Origin: CAWEYO01 sp963813315
GTDB lineage: Bacteria > Pseudomonadota > Alphaproteobacteria > Rhizobiales > Rhizobiaceae
Direction: 5' to 3'
Length of the DNA: 64,000 bases
Assembly (NCBI GenBank): GCA_963813315.1
Contig: CAWEYO010000003.1
Coordinates: forward strand, 1-64,000
Part shown: positions 34,801 to 46,003 of the stretch, piece by piece
Position numbering within the stretch: the first letter of the stretch is position 1
How the letters are laid out: every line of letters begins with the position of its first letter
The notes under the pieces: model-generated
The model's database searches: none
What the model saw: only the letters and a program-made list of their open reading frames with translations
Told to the model about the DNA's origin: nothing
Position numbers and translations under genes: made by a program

Positions 34801-37800
34801 TTGCGTTGCTTCCAGGGGTATTGACCAGAACAGCTTCCTCGGGCGCGAGCCCGATCGGCGCGTCATCATCAACCGTGAGCTGGAGCGAACCAGAGGCGGT
34901 GTCGCCGTCACCGTCGGTCAACTGATAGCCGAGGTTGACGGTGATGTCGTTCTCATTGCCCCCAGCGGCATGCAGCAGCGGCTTCACCAGAGTGGCCACA
35001 TAAGTGCCGGTCGCGAGATCGGTGACATTGATCGTCATGAGCGTTCCGCGCGCCGACGAGATCGTTAGCACCTGGGTTGCGCCGTTCCAGATCGACGTGA
35101 CCGACTCAGTGCCGAGCGTGCTCGGTCCGGTCATCACAAGTGACTGCACCCCGTCGGCGCCTGCTGCGTAGCCGAGGCTTCCGCCGGTGCTGGTCAGCGT
35201 CCCCGCGGCGTCGCCGGTCCCGCCGACAATACCAGCGGTCAGACCCTCGTCGTCCAGGATGTCGGCATCGACGACGTTCACCGCGTTCGGCACGTCGTCG
35301 ACGATGTCAATGGTGATGGCGGCCGTCGGCGATGACACCGTGCCGTCCGACACGCTCAGCGTGAAAATGTCATGCTCGATCCCGGCACCGTCCGTCGTCG
35401 GGCTAGTCAGTTCGTAGCTATAGCTCGCAACCCCGGTCGCCGCATCATAGGCGGTGACCGTCAGCGTGCCATGGGCGCCGGCGAATACATGCCCGACGAG
35501 GCTGCCGATCGCAACCGTGTCAGAGTTGAGGGTCACCGACTGGAGGTCGTCCAGCCTGTCCGCGTCCGACAGAGTGAACGTGCCGGTCGCCGTCTCGCTG
35601 GCGGATGCCGCGTCCGAGCCGGCCGGCAAGCCGGCCTCGAACACCTGGTCGTTGGCGCCGCCATTGCCCTGATCGACGGTCACCGTCGGCGCATCGTTGC
35701 TGCCGGTGATGGTGAAGCTGACCGTGTCGGTGGCGGTCGCCCCCTGGCTGTCGGTCGCCGTCACCGTGTAGGAGAAGGTGATCGTCTCGCCGGCCGACAG
35801 GAAGTCGAGGTTGGCGTCGTTGACCGCGTAGCTCCACGGCGTGCTGCCAGGCGCCGCCGCGTCCGCGACGCCGGTCGAGAACCCCGCCACCAGCGCCGCC
35901 GCCAGGCCCGCGTCGATGCTGCCGCCGCTCCACACCGGGGCGCCGTTCGCGGCAAAGGTGATGTCCACCACGTCGTTGGTGTCGATGTCGCCGAAGTCGA
36001 CCGTGCCGGTCTGGCTGAGGTCCTGCGCGCTGGCATCGATCGCCTCGCTGAAGGCCGAGGCCGTCGAGGCGTCCACCGTCGGCGCATCGTTGCTGCCGGT
36101 GATGGTGAAGCTGACCGTGTCGGTGGCGGTCGCCCCCTGGCTGTCGGTCGCCGTCACCGTGTAGGAGAAGGTGATCGTCTCGCCGGCCGACAGGAAGTCG
36201 AGGTTGGCGTCGTTGACCGCGTAGCTCCACGGCGTGCTGCCAGGCGCCGCCGCGTCCGCGACGCCGGTCGAGAACCCCGCCACCAGCGCCGCCGCCAGAC
36301 CCGCGTCGATGCTGCCGCCGCTCCACACCGGGGCGCCGTTCGCGGCAAAGGTGATGTCCACCACGTCGTTGGTGTCGATGTCGCCGAAGTCGACCGTGCC
36401 GGTCTGGCTGAGGTCCTGGGCGCTGGCATCGATCGCCTCGCTGAAGGCCGAGGCCGTCGAGGCGTCCACCGTCGGCGCATCGTTGCTGCCGGTGATGGTG
36501 AAGCTGACCGTGTCGGTGGCGGTCGCCCCCTGGCTGTCGGTCGCCGTCACCGTGTAGGAGAAGGTGATCGTCTCGCCGGCCGACAGGAAGTCGAGGTTGG
36601 CGTCGTTGACCGCGTAGCTCCACGGCGTGCTGCCAGGCGCCGCCGCGTCCGCGACGCCGGTCGAGAACCCCGCCACCAGCGCCGCCGCCAGGCCCGCGTC
36701 GATGCTGCCGCCGCTCCACACCGGGGCGCCGTTCGCGGCAAAGGTGATGTCCACCACGTCGTTGGTGTCGATGTCGCCGAAGTCGACCGTGCCGGTCTGG
36801 CTGAGGTCCTGGGCGCTGGCATCGATCGCCTCGCTGAAGGCCGAGGCCGTCGAGGCGTCCACCGTCGGCGCATCGTTGCTGCCGGTGATGGTGATCGTCA
36901 GGGTCGCCGGCGCGCCGTCGCCATCGCCATCATTCAGCGAGTAGCTGAACTTCTCCTTCAGCGTCTCGCCCGCCGACAGCCCCTGCACATCCGCACGGCT
37001 GTTGTCGAGCTGGTAGGAATAGCCGCCCGATGCATCCACCGTCAGCGTGCCGTAGAGGCCCGCAACCGTGCTGCCCGCCGCACCCGCCCAGGCGATCGAG
37101 CCGAAGCCGTCCGCACCAAGGGTGTCGGCCACGCCGTCCGTCGCATTGGCGTCGTTGCCGCCGTCAACAGCCGTCACCACATTGCCCGTCGCGACCAGCG
37201 CAGCGTCTTCACCGACACTGTCGGCATCGTCGCGAGCCAGCGGCACATCGTCGACGATGGCGATGGTGATGCTGGCCGGCGGCGAGGACACCGTGCCGTC
37301 CGACACGCGCAGCGTGAACACGTCCGTCTCGGCGCCGGCACCGTCTGCCGTCGGGCTGGTCAGCTGGTAGCTGTAGCTTGCAACCCCGGTGAGGCTGTTA
37401 TAGGCCGTCACCGTCATCGTGCCATGGGCGCCGGTGAAGACATGCCCAGCGAGATCGCCGAGGGCCACCGTGACGCCGTTGATCGTCACGCCGGCCACAT
37501 CGTCCAGCCCATCCGGGTCGGACAGCCTGAACGTGCCGGTCGCGAACTCCCTGTTGGCCGCCGCGTCCGAACCGGCCGGCAAGTCGGCCTCGAACACCTG
37601 GTCATTGGCACCCGACGGGTTGCCGCTGTTGACCGTCACCACCGGCGTGTCGTTGCTGCCGGTAATGGTGATCGTCAGCGTCGCCGTATCGGTGTCGCCG
37701 TCGGCGTCGCGCATCGTGTAGGTGAATGTCTCGGTCAGCGTCTCACCGGTATCCAGCCTCTGCACTGCCGGATCGGCGGTTTGGAGCAGGTACGAGTAGC

Positions 37801-38597
37801 CGCCCGCCTGATCGACCGTCAGCGTGCCGTAGCTCGCCGCCGTGCCCGCCCAGCCGACAAAGCTCGCCGGCCCGTCAGCGCCAGGCTGATCGTTGGCCAG
37901 CACGTTGCCCGCAATCGGCGCAACCGAATCTTCGTCGACGCTTGCGGGATCATTCAGCGAGACTGGAACGTCGTCGCCGACTTCAAGATTTTCGCCTACA
38001 AGCCGCGTCTCGGCGAGCGAATCGAAGCTGAGCGCTGTCGGCGGCAGTAGATCGGAGAGGTCGAACGGATCTCCGATCGGCCCTGCAGGAACGCCAAAGT
38101 TGCCGCCCGAGCTGCTCGCTGCATCCGGTCCGACGGAGATTGATCCATCGAGGCCAAAGGCGACATCAATGCCGCTCGCCTCCAGCGCCGCTAGCAGCGC
38201 GATTCGCGGCACTTCTACCTCGCCGATCAAAAATGTCGGGACGTTCAGCGCGGCATTCTTGATGGTGATCAGAGTCCCATCTGTCTGTTCGAGAATGATG
38301 TCGGATCCATTGACCCTTATGTTTTCGACCGAGAACTCCCGCTGGCAGGCGAACGATGTTATTGGCGTCGGCAGCGTAATCGGCTGGAACCGCGCCTACC
38401 TGAATTGCGGCTTGATCGACCTGCGCTGGGTCGCCTGCATCCACCGGAACGGGTTCGCCCGTTTCCGGTTGCGTGGGGTCGTTTCCGGCCTGGGCAACCA
38501 GGTCGGGTTGCGTCGCTGACGTTTGCTTGCTTGGCGAAGCGTCCGGCTCCTCATTCAAGGAAGACGGATTAGCGCGCGTGTCGAGATGGTCGCCCAT
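31900..38597 (-). CDS. Giant VCBS/RTX type I-secreted adhesin, frameshifted near both ends
   Basis: The main open frame (38230 to 32435) encodes about 1,930 residues. The N-terminal part MGDHLDTRANPSSLNEEPDA lies in another frame from 38597 and joins if one T is removed near 38334, giving LPAGVSVENIRV. The body is made of VCBS/cadherin-like domains ending TLTITITGSNDTP, and includes three almost identical 131-residue units. RTX nonapeptides (GGAGNDTLIGGHGNDNLSGG) precede an EF-hand-like calcium region. A shift near 32450 separates the last 180 residues, which hold the type I secretion signal. No ABC/MFP secretion genes are nearby. Confidence 0.85.
35681..36859 (-). repeat. Three tandem 393-bp repeats inside the adhesin gene
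   Basis: Copies at 35681-36073, 36074-36466 and 36467-36859 are nearly identical, differing by only a few bases such as GGC/GAC and GCG/GGG changes. Each encodes one 131-residue domain beginning near DASTASAFSEAIDASAQDLS. The near-identity shows recent duplication or ongoing gene conversion, and copy number is likely to vary between strains. Confidence 0.95.
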
Positions 38598-38901
38598 GGT
38601 ATTTTCCCCCTAAGCCGTAGCGAGGAAAAGCAGAGCGCTGGATAGATTTCAATCTCGTGGAAACAAATCCATATACGGGGTTATATCAGTTCGGCAAATT
38701 ATTTAGCTCTGGTTAACTTTACGGACTTCGTGAACGAGGCCGCCCCGGCCAATCAGCCCCAGCGAACATTCAGTCAGGCTCTTACGAAAGGCCGTCGCCG
38801 GATCGCCCGCGATTGGTCCGGGTGCGCGTTCAGGCAGGCTTCGAGGCCGGTTCGTGTCGGCGCGCGGCGGAGAGTACGGTGGGCGCGCTTACTCCGATGC
38901 T
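38598..38901. other. Upstream region of the adhesin gene
   Basis: No gene is supported. An AT-rich block at about 38660-38720 (TTATATCAGTTCGGC, TTATTTAGCTCTGG) probably contains the adhesin promoter; AGGGGG just before the adhesin ATG is its ribosome binding site. Confidence 0.5.
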
Positions 38902-40521
38902 TCAGGCCGTCAGCCTGAATTTCGTCGGGTCCAAGGCAGCTGCCATCAAGGTTTGGGTGTATTCTTCGCGCGGACTGTCGAAAATCGCGTCGGTAGGGCC
39001 CTCCTCCACGATCTTTCCCTGCTTCATCACGATCAGGTAGTCCGCCATCGCGCGTACCACCGCCAGATCGTGGCTGATGAAGAGATAGGAGAGGTCATGA
39101 TCCTTCTGCAGTGTGCGCAACAGCTCCACGATCTGTTTTTGCACCGAGCGGTCGAGCGCCGAAGTCGGCTCGTCCAGCACCACGATCTTCGGTTTCAGGA
39201 TCATGGCGCGCGCGATCGCTATTCGCTGCCGTTGCCCGCCGGAGAATTCATGCGGATAGCGATTGCGCATGATCGGGTCGAGGCCGACTTCTTCGAGCGC
39301 TGTGCAGGCGCGCCGGTCGCGCTCCTTGCCTGACAGTGACGCCTCGTGGACCAGAAGTCCCTCGGTAACGATCTGGCCGACCGTCATGCGAGGCGAGAGC
39401 GAGCCGAAAGGATCCTGGAATACCAATTGCAGTTCCCGCCGCAGCGGGCGCATGTCGCGGCGATCGGCTTTCGAAATGTCACGGCTTTCGAAACGGATCG
39501 TGCCCGTGCTGTCGAGAAGGCGCAGCAGCGCACGGCCCAACGTCGATTTCCCCGATCCCAATTCTCCGACGATGCCTATCGTCTGGCCTTTCCTCAGGGC
39601 CAGATTGATGCGGTCGACTGCCCGCAAGGTCAACGGCTCGCCGGCGAGGAATCCTCCTCCGATCTTGAAAACAACCTCCACGTCCTTGCCTTGCAACAAA
39701 ATGGGCGCGCTCGGCGGCGGCGGGGCCTTCCTGCCGGTCGGTTCGGCGGCCAGCAGCATCCTGGTGTACGGGTGCGCCGGCGCGGAGAACACGGCTTCGG
39801 TGGCGCCCTCTTCCACGACCTCACCCTGCCTCATCACGTAGACCCGGTCGGCAAACCGACGAACGATGCCGAGATCGTGCGTGATGAAGAGGATCGCCAT
39901 ACCGAGCTTGCGCTGCAGCTCCGCGAGCAGAGTTAGAATCTGCGCCTGAATGGTGACGTCGAGCGCCGTCGTCGGTTCGTCGGCGATCAGAATGTCCGGA
40001 TCGTTGGCCAGCGCCATGGCAATCATGACGCGCTGGCGCTGGCCACCCGACATCTCATAGGGATACGACTTCATGCGCCGCTCGGGGTCGGGAATCTTGA
40101 CCAGCTTCAGGAGCTTGAGCGCCTCCTCGCGCGCTTGGGCGGCGCCGAGGCGGCGATGCCGCCTGATCGGCTCCATCAATTGGTTGCCGATCGTATAGAG
40201 CGGATCGAGCGAGGTCATCGGCTCCTGAAAGATCATCGTGATCTTGCGGCCTCGCACCTGGTTGAGTTGCGGCTTGGTCAGCGCAAGGAGATTGCGGCCC
40301 CGATAATCCGCAACGCCGGTTGCCTCGCCGTTCGATGCCAGCAGCCGCATCGCCGCCATCATCGTCTGGCTCTTGCCCGACCCGGACTCGCCCACGATCG
40401 CGACAGTCTCGCCCGCGCTTACCTGTAGGCTGATGCCCTTCACCGCATCGACAACGCCATCGAGCGTGCGGAAGCGAACGCGAAGGTCTCTGACATCGAG
40501 GACGGTTTCCGGGGTACCCAT
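38902..40521 (-). CDS. Fused double-ATPase ABC transporter subunit, YejF type
   Basis: One 539-residue chain holds both ATPases of a peptide-type importer. The first has Walker [11 protein letters not shown], signature [15 protein letters not shown] and Walker [13 protein letters not shown]. The second has Walker [10 protein letters not shown], signature [15 protein letters not shown] and Walker [13 protein letters not shown]. The second Walker A has Leu where Ser is usual, which is tolerated by the pattern. It is the last gene of the oppABC-like operon, 3 bases after the permease stop. Confidence 0.92.
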   Translation of the reverse strand: MGTPETVLDVRDLRVRFRTLDGVVDAVKGISLQVSAGETVAIVGESGSGKSQTMMAAMRLLASNGEATGVADYRGRNLLALTKPQLNQVRGRKITMIFQEPMTSLDPLYTIGNQLMEPIRRHRRLGAAQAREEALKLLKLVKIPDPERRMKSYPYEMSGGQRQRVMIAMALANDPDILIADEPTTALDVTIQAQILTLLAELQRKLGMAILFITHDLGIVRRFADRVYVMRQGEVVEEGATEAVFSAPAHPYTRMLLAAEPTGRKAPPPPSAPILLQGKDVEVVFKIGGGFLAGEPLTLRAVDRINLALRKGQTIGIVGELGSGKSTLGRALLRLLDSTGTIRFESRDISKADRRDMRPLRRELQLVFQDPFGSLSPRMTVGQIVTEGLLVHEASLSGKERDRRACTALEEVGLDPIMRNRYPHEFSGGQRQRIAIARAMILKPKIVVLDEPTSALDRSVQKQIVELLRTLQKDHDLSYLFISHDLAVVRAMADYLIVMKQGKIVEEGPTDAIFDSPREEYTQTLMAAALDPTKFRLTA

Positions 40522-40524
40522 AAG

Positions 40525-41661
40525 CTATCGATCCTTGGGGTCGAGCGCATCGCGCAGGCCGTCGCCGATGAAATTCAGCGCAAACAGCGTGGAAACCAGA
40601 AAGAACGCCGGGTACAGAAGCAGCCAGTTCGCCGTACCGATGTTCTTGGCGCCGGCTGAGATCAGCACGCCCCAGCTTGTCATCGGTTCCTGTACGCCAA
40701 GGCCGAGGAACGATAGGAAGCTTTCAAGCAGGATGACCTGGGGCACCAGCAAAGTCATGTAAATCACCACCGGGCCAAGCAGGTTCGGGATGACATGTCG
40801 GCGGACGATGCCGCGGGGCGTGACCCCCATTGCTTCCGCCGCCTGAACGAATTCCTGCCGGCGCAGCGACAACGCCTGACCGCGCACGATGCGGGCCATG
40901 TCCAGCCACAGCACCGCGCCGACAGCGAGGAACATCAGGATGAAATTGCGCCCGAAGAAGACCACCAGCATGATCACGAAGAAGATGAACGGAAGCGAAT
41001 AGAGGACGTCGACGATGCGCATCATGACTTCGTCGGTCTTGCCGCCCATAAAGCCCGCCGTCGCTCCATAGATGACGCCGATGACGACCGCCACGACGCC
41101 CGCAAGCAGGCCGATTGCAAGCGATACCCGGCCCGCCGTCAGTGTTCGTGACAGAAGATCGCGGCCTGTGTTGTCCGTGCCGAACAGGAAATACTGCTGC
41201 TTGATTGACGCGCTCATGGTCATTTCAAGTCCGTCCGGCGAAATGCTTTCCACTTTGGCGTTGTCAAACGTGTCGGAACGGTCGAGGTAGCGGATATTGC
41301 GTTCATCGACTTTCCTGGAGGATTTCACTGTAACGAACACGCGATCCCCCTCCTGACGCCATTCCTTGATATCGACGCGCATGCGCTTCACCGCGTCGGA
41401 CAGCGCGGTCTCAATCATCTCGGGCTTAGGATAGGGCGAAAGGCTTGGCGCCGTGCGCACATAGTCGGGATAGATCGTGGTGTAGAGATGCGGCACGAAA
41501 TAGGGCCCGACCACGCAGATCGCCCCCATGAAGACCAGATAGTAAAGGCTGATCATCGCGGCTTTGTTCGCCTTGAGCCGCGCCCAGGCGTCGCCCCAAA
41601 GGGAACGACCCACGACCGGCTTGGCGCTCGGGGTATTGGAGGCGGCGGCGACGTCAGTCAT
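40525..41661 (-). CDS. ABC transporter permease, OppC/YejE type
   Basis: The 378-residue membrane protein has an N-terminal segment, a large periplasmic insertion with FGTDNTGRDLLSRTL, then five membrane segments and the coupling loop REFVQAAEAMGVTPRGIVRRH. It ends HALDPKDR-like (DALDPKDR), normal for the family. I start it at MTDVAAASN, whose ATG lies inside the end of the upstream permease gene (8-base overlap), so the two are coupled. Confidence 0.92.
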   Translation of the reverse strand: MTDVAAASNTPSAKPVVGRSLWGDAWARLKANKAAMISLYYLVFMGAICVVGPYFVPHLYTTIYPDYVRTAPSLSPYPKPEMIETALSDAVKRMRVDIKEWRQEGDRVFVTVKSSRKVDERNIRYLDRSDTFDNAKVESISPDGLEMTMSASIKQQYFLFGTDNTGRDLLSRTLTAGRVSLAIGLLAGVVAVVIGVIYGATAGFMGGKTDEVMMRIVDVLYSLPFIFFVIMLVVFFGRNFILMFLAVGAVLWLDMARIVRGQALSLRRQEFVQAAEAMGVTPRGIVRRHVIPNLLGPVVIYMTLLVPQVILLESFLSFLGLGVQEPMTSWGVLISAGAKNIGTANWLLLYPAFFLVSTLFALNFIGDGLRDALDPKDR

Positions 41662-42577
41662 AGCGCACCCTCGGATCAATGACAGCGTACAGGATGTCGA
41701 CGATGAGGTTGAAGACGATCGTGAACAACGCGATGACGACAACCGTCCCCATCACCAGCGTGTAGTCGCGATTGAGCGCGGCCTCGACGAAATAGCGGCC
41801 GACGCCAGGAATGGAGAAAATCGTTTCGACGATCACCGATCCCGTAAGCAATGCCGCCGCGGCAGGACCGGCGAAAGACACGATCGGCAGGATAGCCCCC
41901 CGCAAAGCGTGCTTCACCACCACCGACCAATCGGACAGGCCAAGGGCCCGCGCGGTCCGTATATGGTGAGAACGCAGCGACTCGATCATCGAGCCACGCA
42001 TAAGGCGGGCGACGACCGCCATTTGCGGCAGGGCTAGCGTGAGGATCGGGCCGATCTTGTTGACCAAGGCCCCATCGCCCCAGCCGCCGATCGGCAGAAG
42101 TTTCCATGTCAGGCCGAACAGAAGCTGGATCACCGGCGCAATGACGAAGGTCGGGATGGTGCTGCCCGCGGTCGCAAGGGCGATGACGGTATAGTCGCCG
42201 GCCCTGTTCTGATTGAGGGCAGCAATGATGCCGAGCGTACTCCCGATCGTGAGGGCCAGGATCAGGGCGGAAGTGCCGAGCTGAATCGAAATCGGAAGGC
42301 CGCTGGCAAACAGCTCCGTAACGGTGAAATCGGGCAGATTGTAGCTCGGCCCGAAATTGCCGTGCAGAAGGTTCTTCAGGTAGTTGGCGTATTGAAGCCA
42401 GAGCGGATCACCGAGACCGAATTGCGCTTCCAGATTGGCTTTGACTTCGGGGCTCAGACCGCGTTCCTGATTGAACGGCCCGCCGGGTGCAATTCGGATC
42501 AGGAAGAACGCAATCGTGACGATCACGAAAAGCGTGGGAATAGCGGTCAGAAGCCGCCGCATGACGTAGAGCAACAT
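41654..42577 (-). CDS. ABC transporter permease, OppB/YejB type
   Basis: This 307-residue permease starts MLLYVMRRLLTAIPTLFVIV and contains RIAPGGPF and EVKANLEAQFGLGDPLW, the standard OppB N-terminal region. Six membrane segments and the coupling loop RTARALGLSDWSVVVKHALR follow. It forms the channel with the next permease. Between it and the binding-protein gene upstream lies a 12-bp hairpin. Confidence 0.92.
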   Translation of the reverse strand: MLLYVMRRLLTAIPTLFVIVTIAFFLIRIAPGGPFNQERGLSPEVKANLEAQFGLGDPLWLQYANYLKNLLHGNFGPSYNLPDFTVTELFASGLPISIQLGTSALILALTIGSTLGIIAALNQNRAGDYTVIALATAGSTIPTFVIAPVIQLLFGLTWKLLPIGGWGDGALVNKIGPILTLALPQMAVVARLMRGSMIESLRSHHIRTARALGLSDWSVVVKHALRGAILPIVSFAGPAAAALLTGSVIVETIFSIPGVGRYFVEAALNRDYTLVMGTVVVIALFTIVFNLIVDILYAVIDPRVRYD

Positions 42578-42603
42578 CGACGCCGTACTCCGCTGCGCTC
42601 GAT

Positions 42604-42636
42604 GATTGCCGCCGCCCTGCCTGAGCGGCGGCAATC
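42604..42636 (-). promoter_or_regulatory. Intercistronic hairpin between oppA-like and oppB-like genes
   Basis: Perfect 12-bp arms GATTGCCGCCGC and GCGGCGGCAATC flank a 9-base loop directly after the binding-protein stop. Without a clear T-run it probably attenuates or protects the upstream message, as does the hairpin in the other importer operon. Confidence 0.7.
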
Positions 42637-42643
42637 GATTTCG

Positions 42644-44240
42644 CTATTCAGCTTTGCTGATGAAGCGGGTCGGATGCACGTCCATGACATTGTCCTCGAA
42701 GCCGGACAGCTTCGGCGAGACGATGTTGTGATAGCTGTAGTAGAGCAACGGTATGTTACCGACTTCATCAATCACGACGCGTTCAGCCTCGCTTAGCAGC
42801 TTGAACCTCTCTTCCGGCTTTCCGCCGGCAGCCGTCGCCTGGTCCATCAGCTCTTCGAACTTCGGGCTGTTGAAGTCGGAGTAGTTGTGCCCGTCTTCTT
42901 TGCGCGAAATGACGAGGAAGTTTTCCGGATCCCCATAGTCGGCGATCCACCCGGCGCGTGCGACGTCGAAATCGCCCTTCTGCTCCAGATGGCCGTAGTG
43001 GGTCTTGGTGTCGGTGTTCAGCAGTGTCACCTCCACGCCCAGCGGCTTCAACTGCTCCTGGATTGCGACCGCCGTGTTCTTGTGGTTCTCCGACGTATTG
43101 TAGCGGATTTCCATCTTGAGGGGCTTGTCCGGCGTGTAGCCAAGCTTTTCGAGGATCTTCTTTGCTTCATCCTCACGGTCGATCTGCGACTTGTCGGCAA
43201 AGGACGCAGCCGACGTCTGGTAGCCTTCAATGCCGGGCGGCACCATCGAGTACGCGGGGAACATCGAGTTGCCCCATACTTTCTCGGCCAGGAAATCGCG
43301 GTCAATCGCCATGGAGATCGCGTTGCGAAGCTCCACATTCGACCAGGGTTCCTTGTTGGTCTTGATCGCGTAGTAATACGTGCCGAGATACGGTGCGACA
43401 TGAATCTGGTCGCCGAACTTGGCTTTAAGCTCGGTCAACTGCTCGGTTGGGAGATCGTCATAGCTGTCGAGTTCACCGGCCTCGTAGCGCTTCATCGCCG
43501 ACGAACGATCCTCAGTCGGAATATAGTTGACGACATCGATCTTCACGTTCGCCGCATCATAAAACTTGGGATTCTTGACCAGCTTGATGTGATCGTTGGG
43601 TACGAATTCGGCAAGCGTATAGGCCCCGTTGGAAACGAGATTGCCCGGCTTGATCCACTCTGCCCCGAGCTTCTCGATCGATGCCTTGTTCACCGGATAG
43701 GTCGACTGGTGAGACAGCATTTCGAGGAAATAGGGCGTGGGCGCCTTGAGCGTGATCTCCAGCGTCGAAGCGTCGACCGCCTTCACGCCGAGCTCCTCAG
43801 GCTTGGCCTTGCCCGTGTTCACTTCCTTGGCATTCTTGATGACGTGAAGCATCTCGGCATACTCGGCTGCCGTGGCCGGATCCTGCATGCGCTGGAGGGA
43901 GTAGACGAAGTCATCGGCCGTAACCGGGCTTCCGTCGGACCATGTTGCGCCCTGTCGCATCTTGAACGTGTAGACAAGCCCATCGTCCGATACGGTCCAG
44001 CTCTCAGCCGCACCGGGAATGAGTTCGGCCTTGGCGTCCTGCACCAACAGGCCCTGGAAAAGATCGCGTATGATGTTCGCTTCATAGATCGTAGAGGTCT
44101 TGTGCGGGATCAAGAGATTCCGGGTCGGCCGCGCTGCCGCGATTGTAGACGACTTCGGCAAAAGCCGGCGTCACGAACGCGCCTCCCGCCACAACCAAAC
44201 TCGTCGCGAGCATCGTCGCGCTGAGGAATTTTCTTATCAT
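42644..44240 (-). CDS. Oligopeptide-binding protein, OppA type, with a frameshift
   Basis: The signal peptide (MIRKFLSATMLATSLVVAGG ... AFA-EVV) and the mature start VVYNRGSAADPESLDP are in one frame. The rest (HKTSTIYEANIIRDLFQGLL onward, about 500 residues) is in another. Removing one G from the GGG run at 44106-44108 joins them as DPHKTSTIYE. Family motifs include FKMRQGATWSDGSPVTADDFVYSLQ (split here by size) and LLYYSYHNIVSP. The site is a short homopolymer, so an assembly error is possible. It is the first gene of the importer operon. Confidence 0.85.
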
Positions 44241-44368
44241 GAGGTTCACTCCCATATTTCCTGCCGGCCGTGGCCGGGGCTGCGCGATTATCAACTTAGA
44301 GCTTGCCAAGGCAACAACATTTCATTGCAAAAACGGTCATCCGGCCTGCTCTACATGCTGACCCAAGG

Positions 44369-46003
44369 TCACGCTTCAATCCGCGCGAAGAAAAAACCCA
44401 AGCCCGGCATAACGACCGTGGGGCCGTCGGCCACAACCGCGCTTCCGGGCAAATCGATGCGATGAAAGCGCCCGATGCTTTCCGGCAACAGCCAGTTCGC
44501 CGGTTCGCTCGAAAAATTGAAGACGCAAAGCAGCGCTTCGTCGTCCGACGTTCTTGTGAACGCAAGAACGTCCTCACCGGCCTCGAGGAAGGCGATCGAC
44601 CCGTCCACCAGTGCCCGGTGCTCTTTTCGGAACGCCAGCACCTGTCGATAGTGCGCAAGTACGGAACCGGGATCGGCATTTTGCCCATCGACAGCGCGTA
44701 ACCTATGGGCTTCCGGCACAGGCAGCCATGGCCTGTCGGCCGAGAAGCCGCCATTCGGCTGCGCTGCTTCCCAAGCCATGGGCGTTCGGCAGCCATCCCT
44801 GCCCTTGTAACCCGGCCAGAAGCGGATGCCATAGGGGTCGCGCAAGTCTTCGAAGGTGAGTTCTGCCTCCGGCAGACCAAGCTCCTCGCCCTGGTAGAGA
44901 CAGATGGAACCGCGCAGAGACGCCATCAACGCGATGGAGAACCTGGCGACCGTGTCCGCGTCGCCGCCGGGCCCGGTCCAGCGTGAAACGTGGCGCATCA
45001 CATCGTGGTTGGAGAAGGCCCAGCAGATCCAGCCGTCGACAACGGCTGTCTCGAAGGCTTCCACGCATTTTCGGACATGCGCCGCCGAAAACTCAGGCCC
45101 TAGGAGGTCGAATGTGTAGCACATATGCAGTTTGTCGCCGCCTTGCGTGTATGCCGCAACCGTGCGCAGCGAACGCTCGCCGTCGCCCACTTCGCCCACA
45201 GACGTGCGAGCGCCATATTCGTTCAGCAGCGCGCGGAACCGCTTCAGGAAGCCGAGATTTTCCGGTTGGGTCTTGTCGTGGATATGGTCCTGATAGCCAT
45301 AGGGATTGGTATCCGGAATGTCGTTCTCCTTGCCTCTGCGCATTGGTGGGTTGTCGCGCAACAGAGGATCGTGGAAATAGAAATTCACCGTGTCGAGGCG
45401 GAACCCATCGACACTGCGCTCCAGCCAGAAACGCACCGTCTCCAGCAGCGCGTCCTGCACCGCCGGATTGTGGAAGTTGAGATCGGGTTGGGAGGCGAGG
45501 AAATTGTGCAGATAGTATTGCTTGCGGGTTGAATCCCATTCCCAGGCCGGCCCGCCGAATATCGACAGCCAGTTGTTGGGCGCGGTCCCGTCAGGCTTCG
45601 GATCGGCCCAGACATACCAATCGGCTTTTTCGCTATCCCTGCTCTTGCGGCTTTCGACGAACCACGGATGCTGGTCCGACGTGTGGGAAAGCACCTGATC
45701 AATGATGACTTTAAGGCCGAGCCTGTGGGCCTCGGTGACCAGATCGTCGAAATCCCCGATCGTGCCGAACATCGGATCGACCGCGCAATAGTCGGAAACA
45801 TCGTAACCCATGTCCGCCATGGGCGACTTGAAGAAAGGCGACAGCCAGATCGCATCGACGCCGAGCGAAGCGATGTGAGGAAGCCTCGCCGTGACGCCCG
45901 CCAGATCGCCGCTGCCGCCGCCGTTCGTATCCTGGAACGAGCGCGGATAGACCTGATAGATCGCCGCACCGCGCCACCAGTCCGCATTGGTCTTCGAGTT
46001 CAT
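44369..46003 (-). CDS. aglA: GH13 alpha-glucosidase
   Basis: The 544-residue enzyme hydrolyses alpha-glucosidic bonds of small maltosides or sucrose-like sugars in the cytoplasm. GH13 motifs are present: DAIWLSPFFKSPMADMGYDV, VIIDQVLSHTSDQHPWF, nucleophile in DGFRLDTVNFY, acid/base in SVGEVGDG and FSNHD. Its ATG overlaps the glgX stop (ATGA), so it is the last gene of the glycogen operon and probably finishes the breakdown of oligosaccharides released by GlgX. The name follows the rhizobial aglA; a trehalose- or oligo-1,6-specific activity cannot be excluded. Confidence 0.85.
   Translation of the reverse strand: MNSKTNADWWRGAAIYQVYPRSFQDTNGGGSGDLAGVTARLPHIASLGVDAIWLSPFFKSPMADMGYDVSDYCAVDPMFGTIGDFDDLVTEAHRLGLKVIIDQVLSHTSDQHPWFVESRKSRDSEKADWYVWADPKPDGTAPNNWLSIFGGPAWEWDSTRKQYYLHNFLASQPDLNFHNPAVQDALLETVRFWLERSVDGFRLDTVNFYFHDPLLRDNPPMRRGKENDIPDTNPYGYQDHIHDKTQPENLGFLKRFRALLNEYGARTSVGEVGDGERSLRTVAAYTQGGDKLHMCYTFDLLGPEFSAAHVRKCVEAFETAVVDGWICWAFSNHDVMRHVSRWTGPGGDADTVARFSIALMASLRGSICLYQGEELGLPEAELTFEDLRDPYGIRFWPGYKGRDGCRTPMAWEAAQPNGGFSADRPWLPVPEAHRLRAVDGQNADPGSVLAHYRQVLAFRKEHRALVDGSIAFLEAGEDVLAFTRTSDDEALLCVFNFSSEPANWLLPESIGRFHRIDLPGSAVVADGPTVVMPGLGFFFARIEA

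Noticed and set aside
35681..36859. Possible CRISPR or satellite array
   Set aside because: The repeats are 393 bp, contiguous, in frame and without spacers; they are protein-domain repeats. No CRISPR array was seen in the window.
35372..38050. An 892-codon open frame on the plus strand across the adhesin
   Set aside because: It is antisense to the GC-rich repeat domains, Arg/Val-rich and repetitive only because the adhesin is; the minus-strand frame has clear VCBS and RTX motifs.
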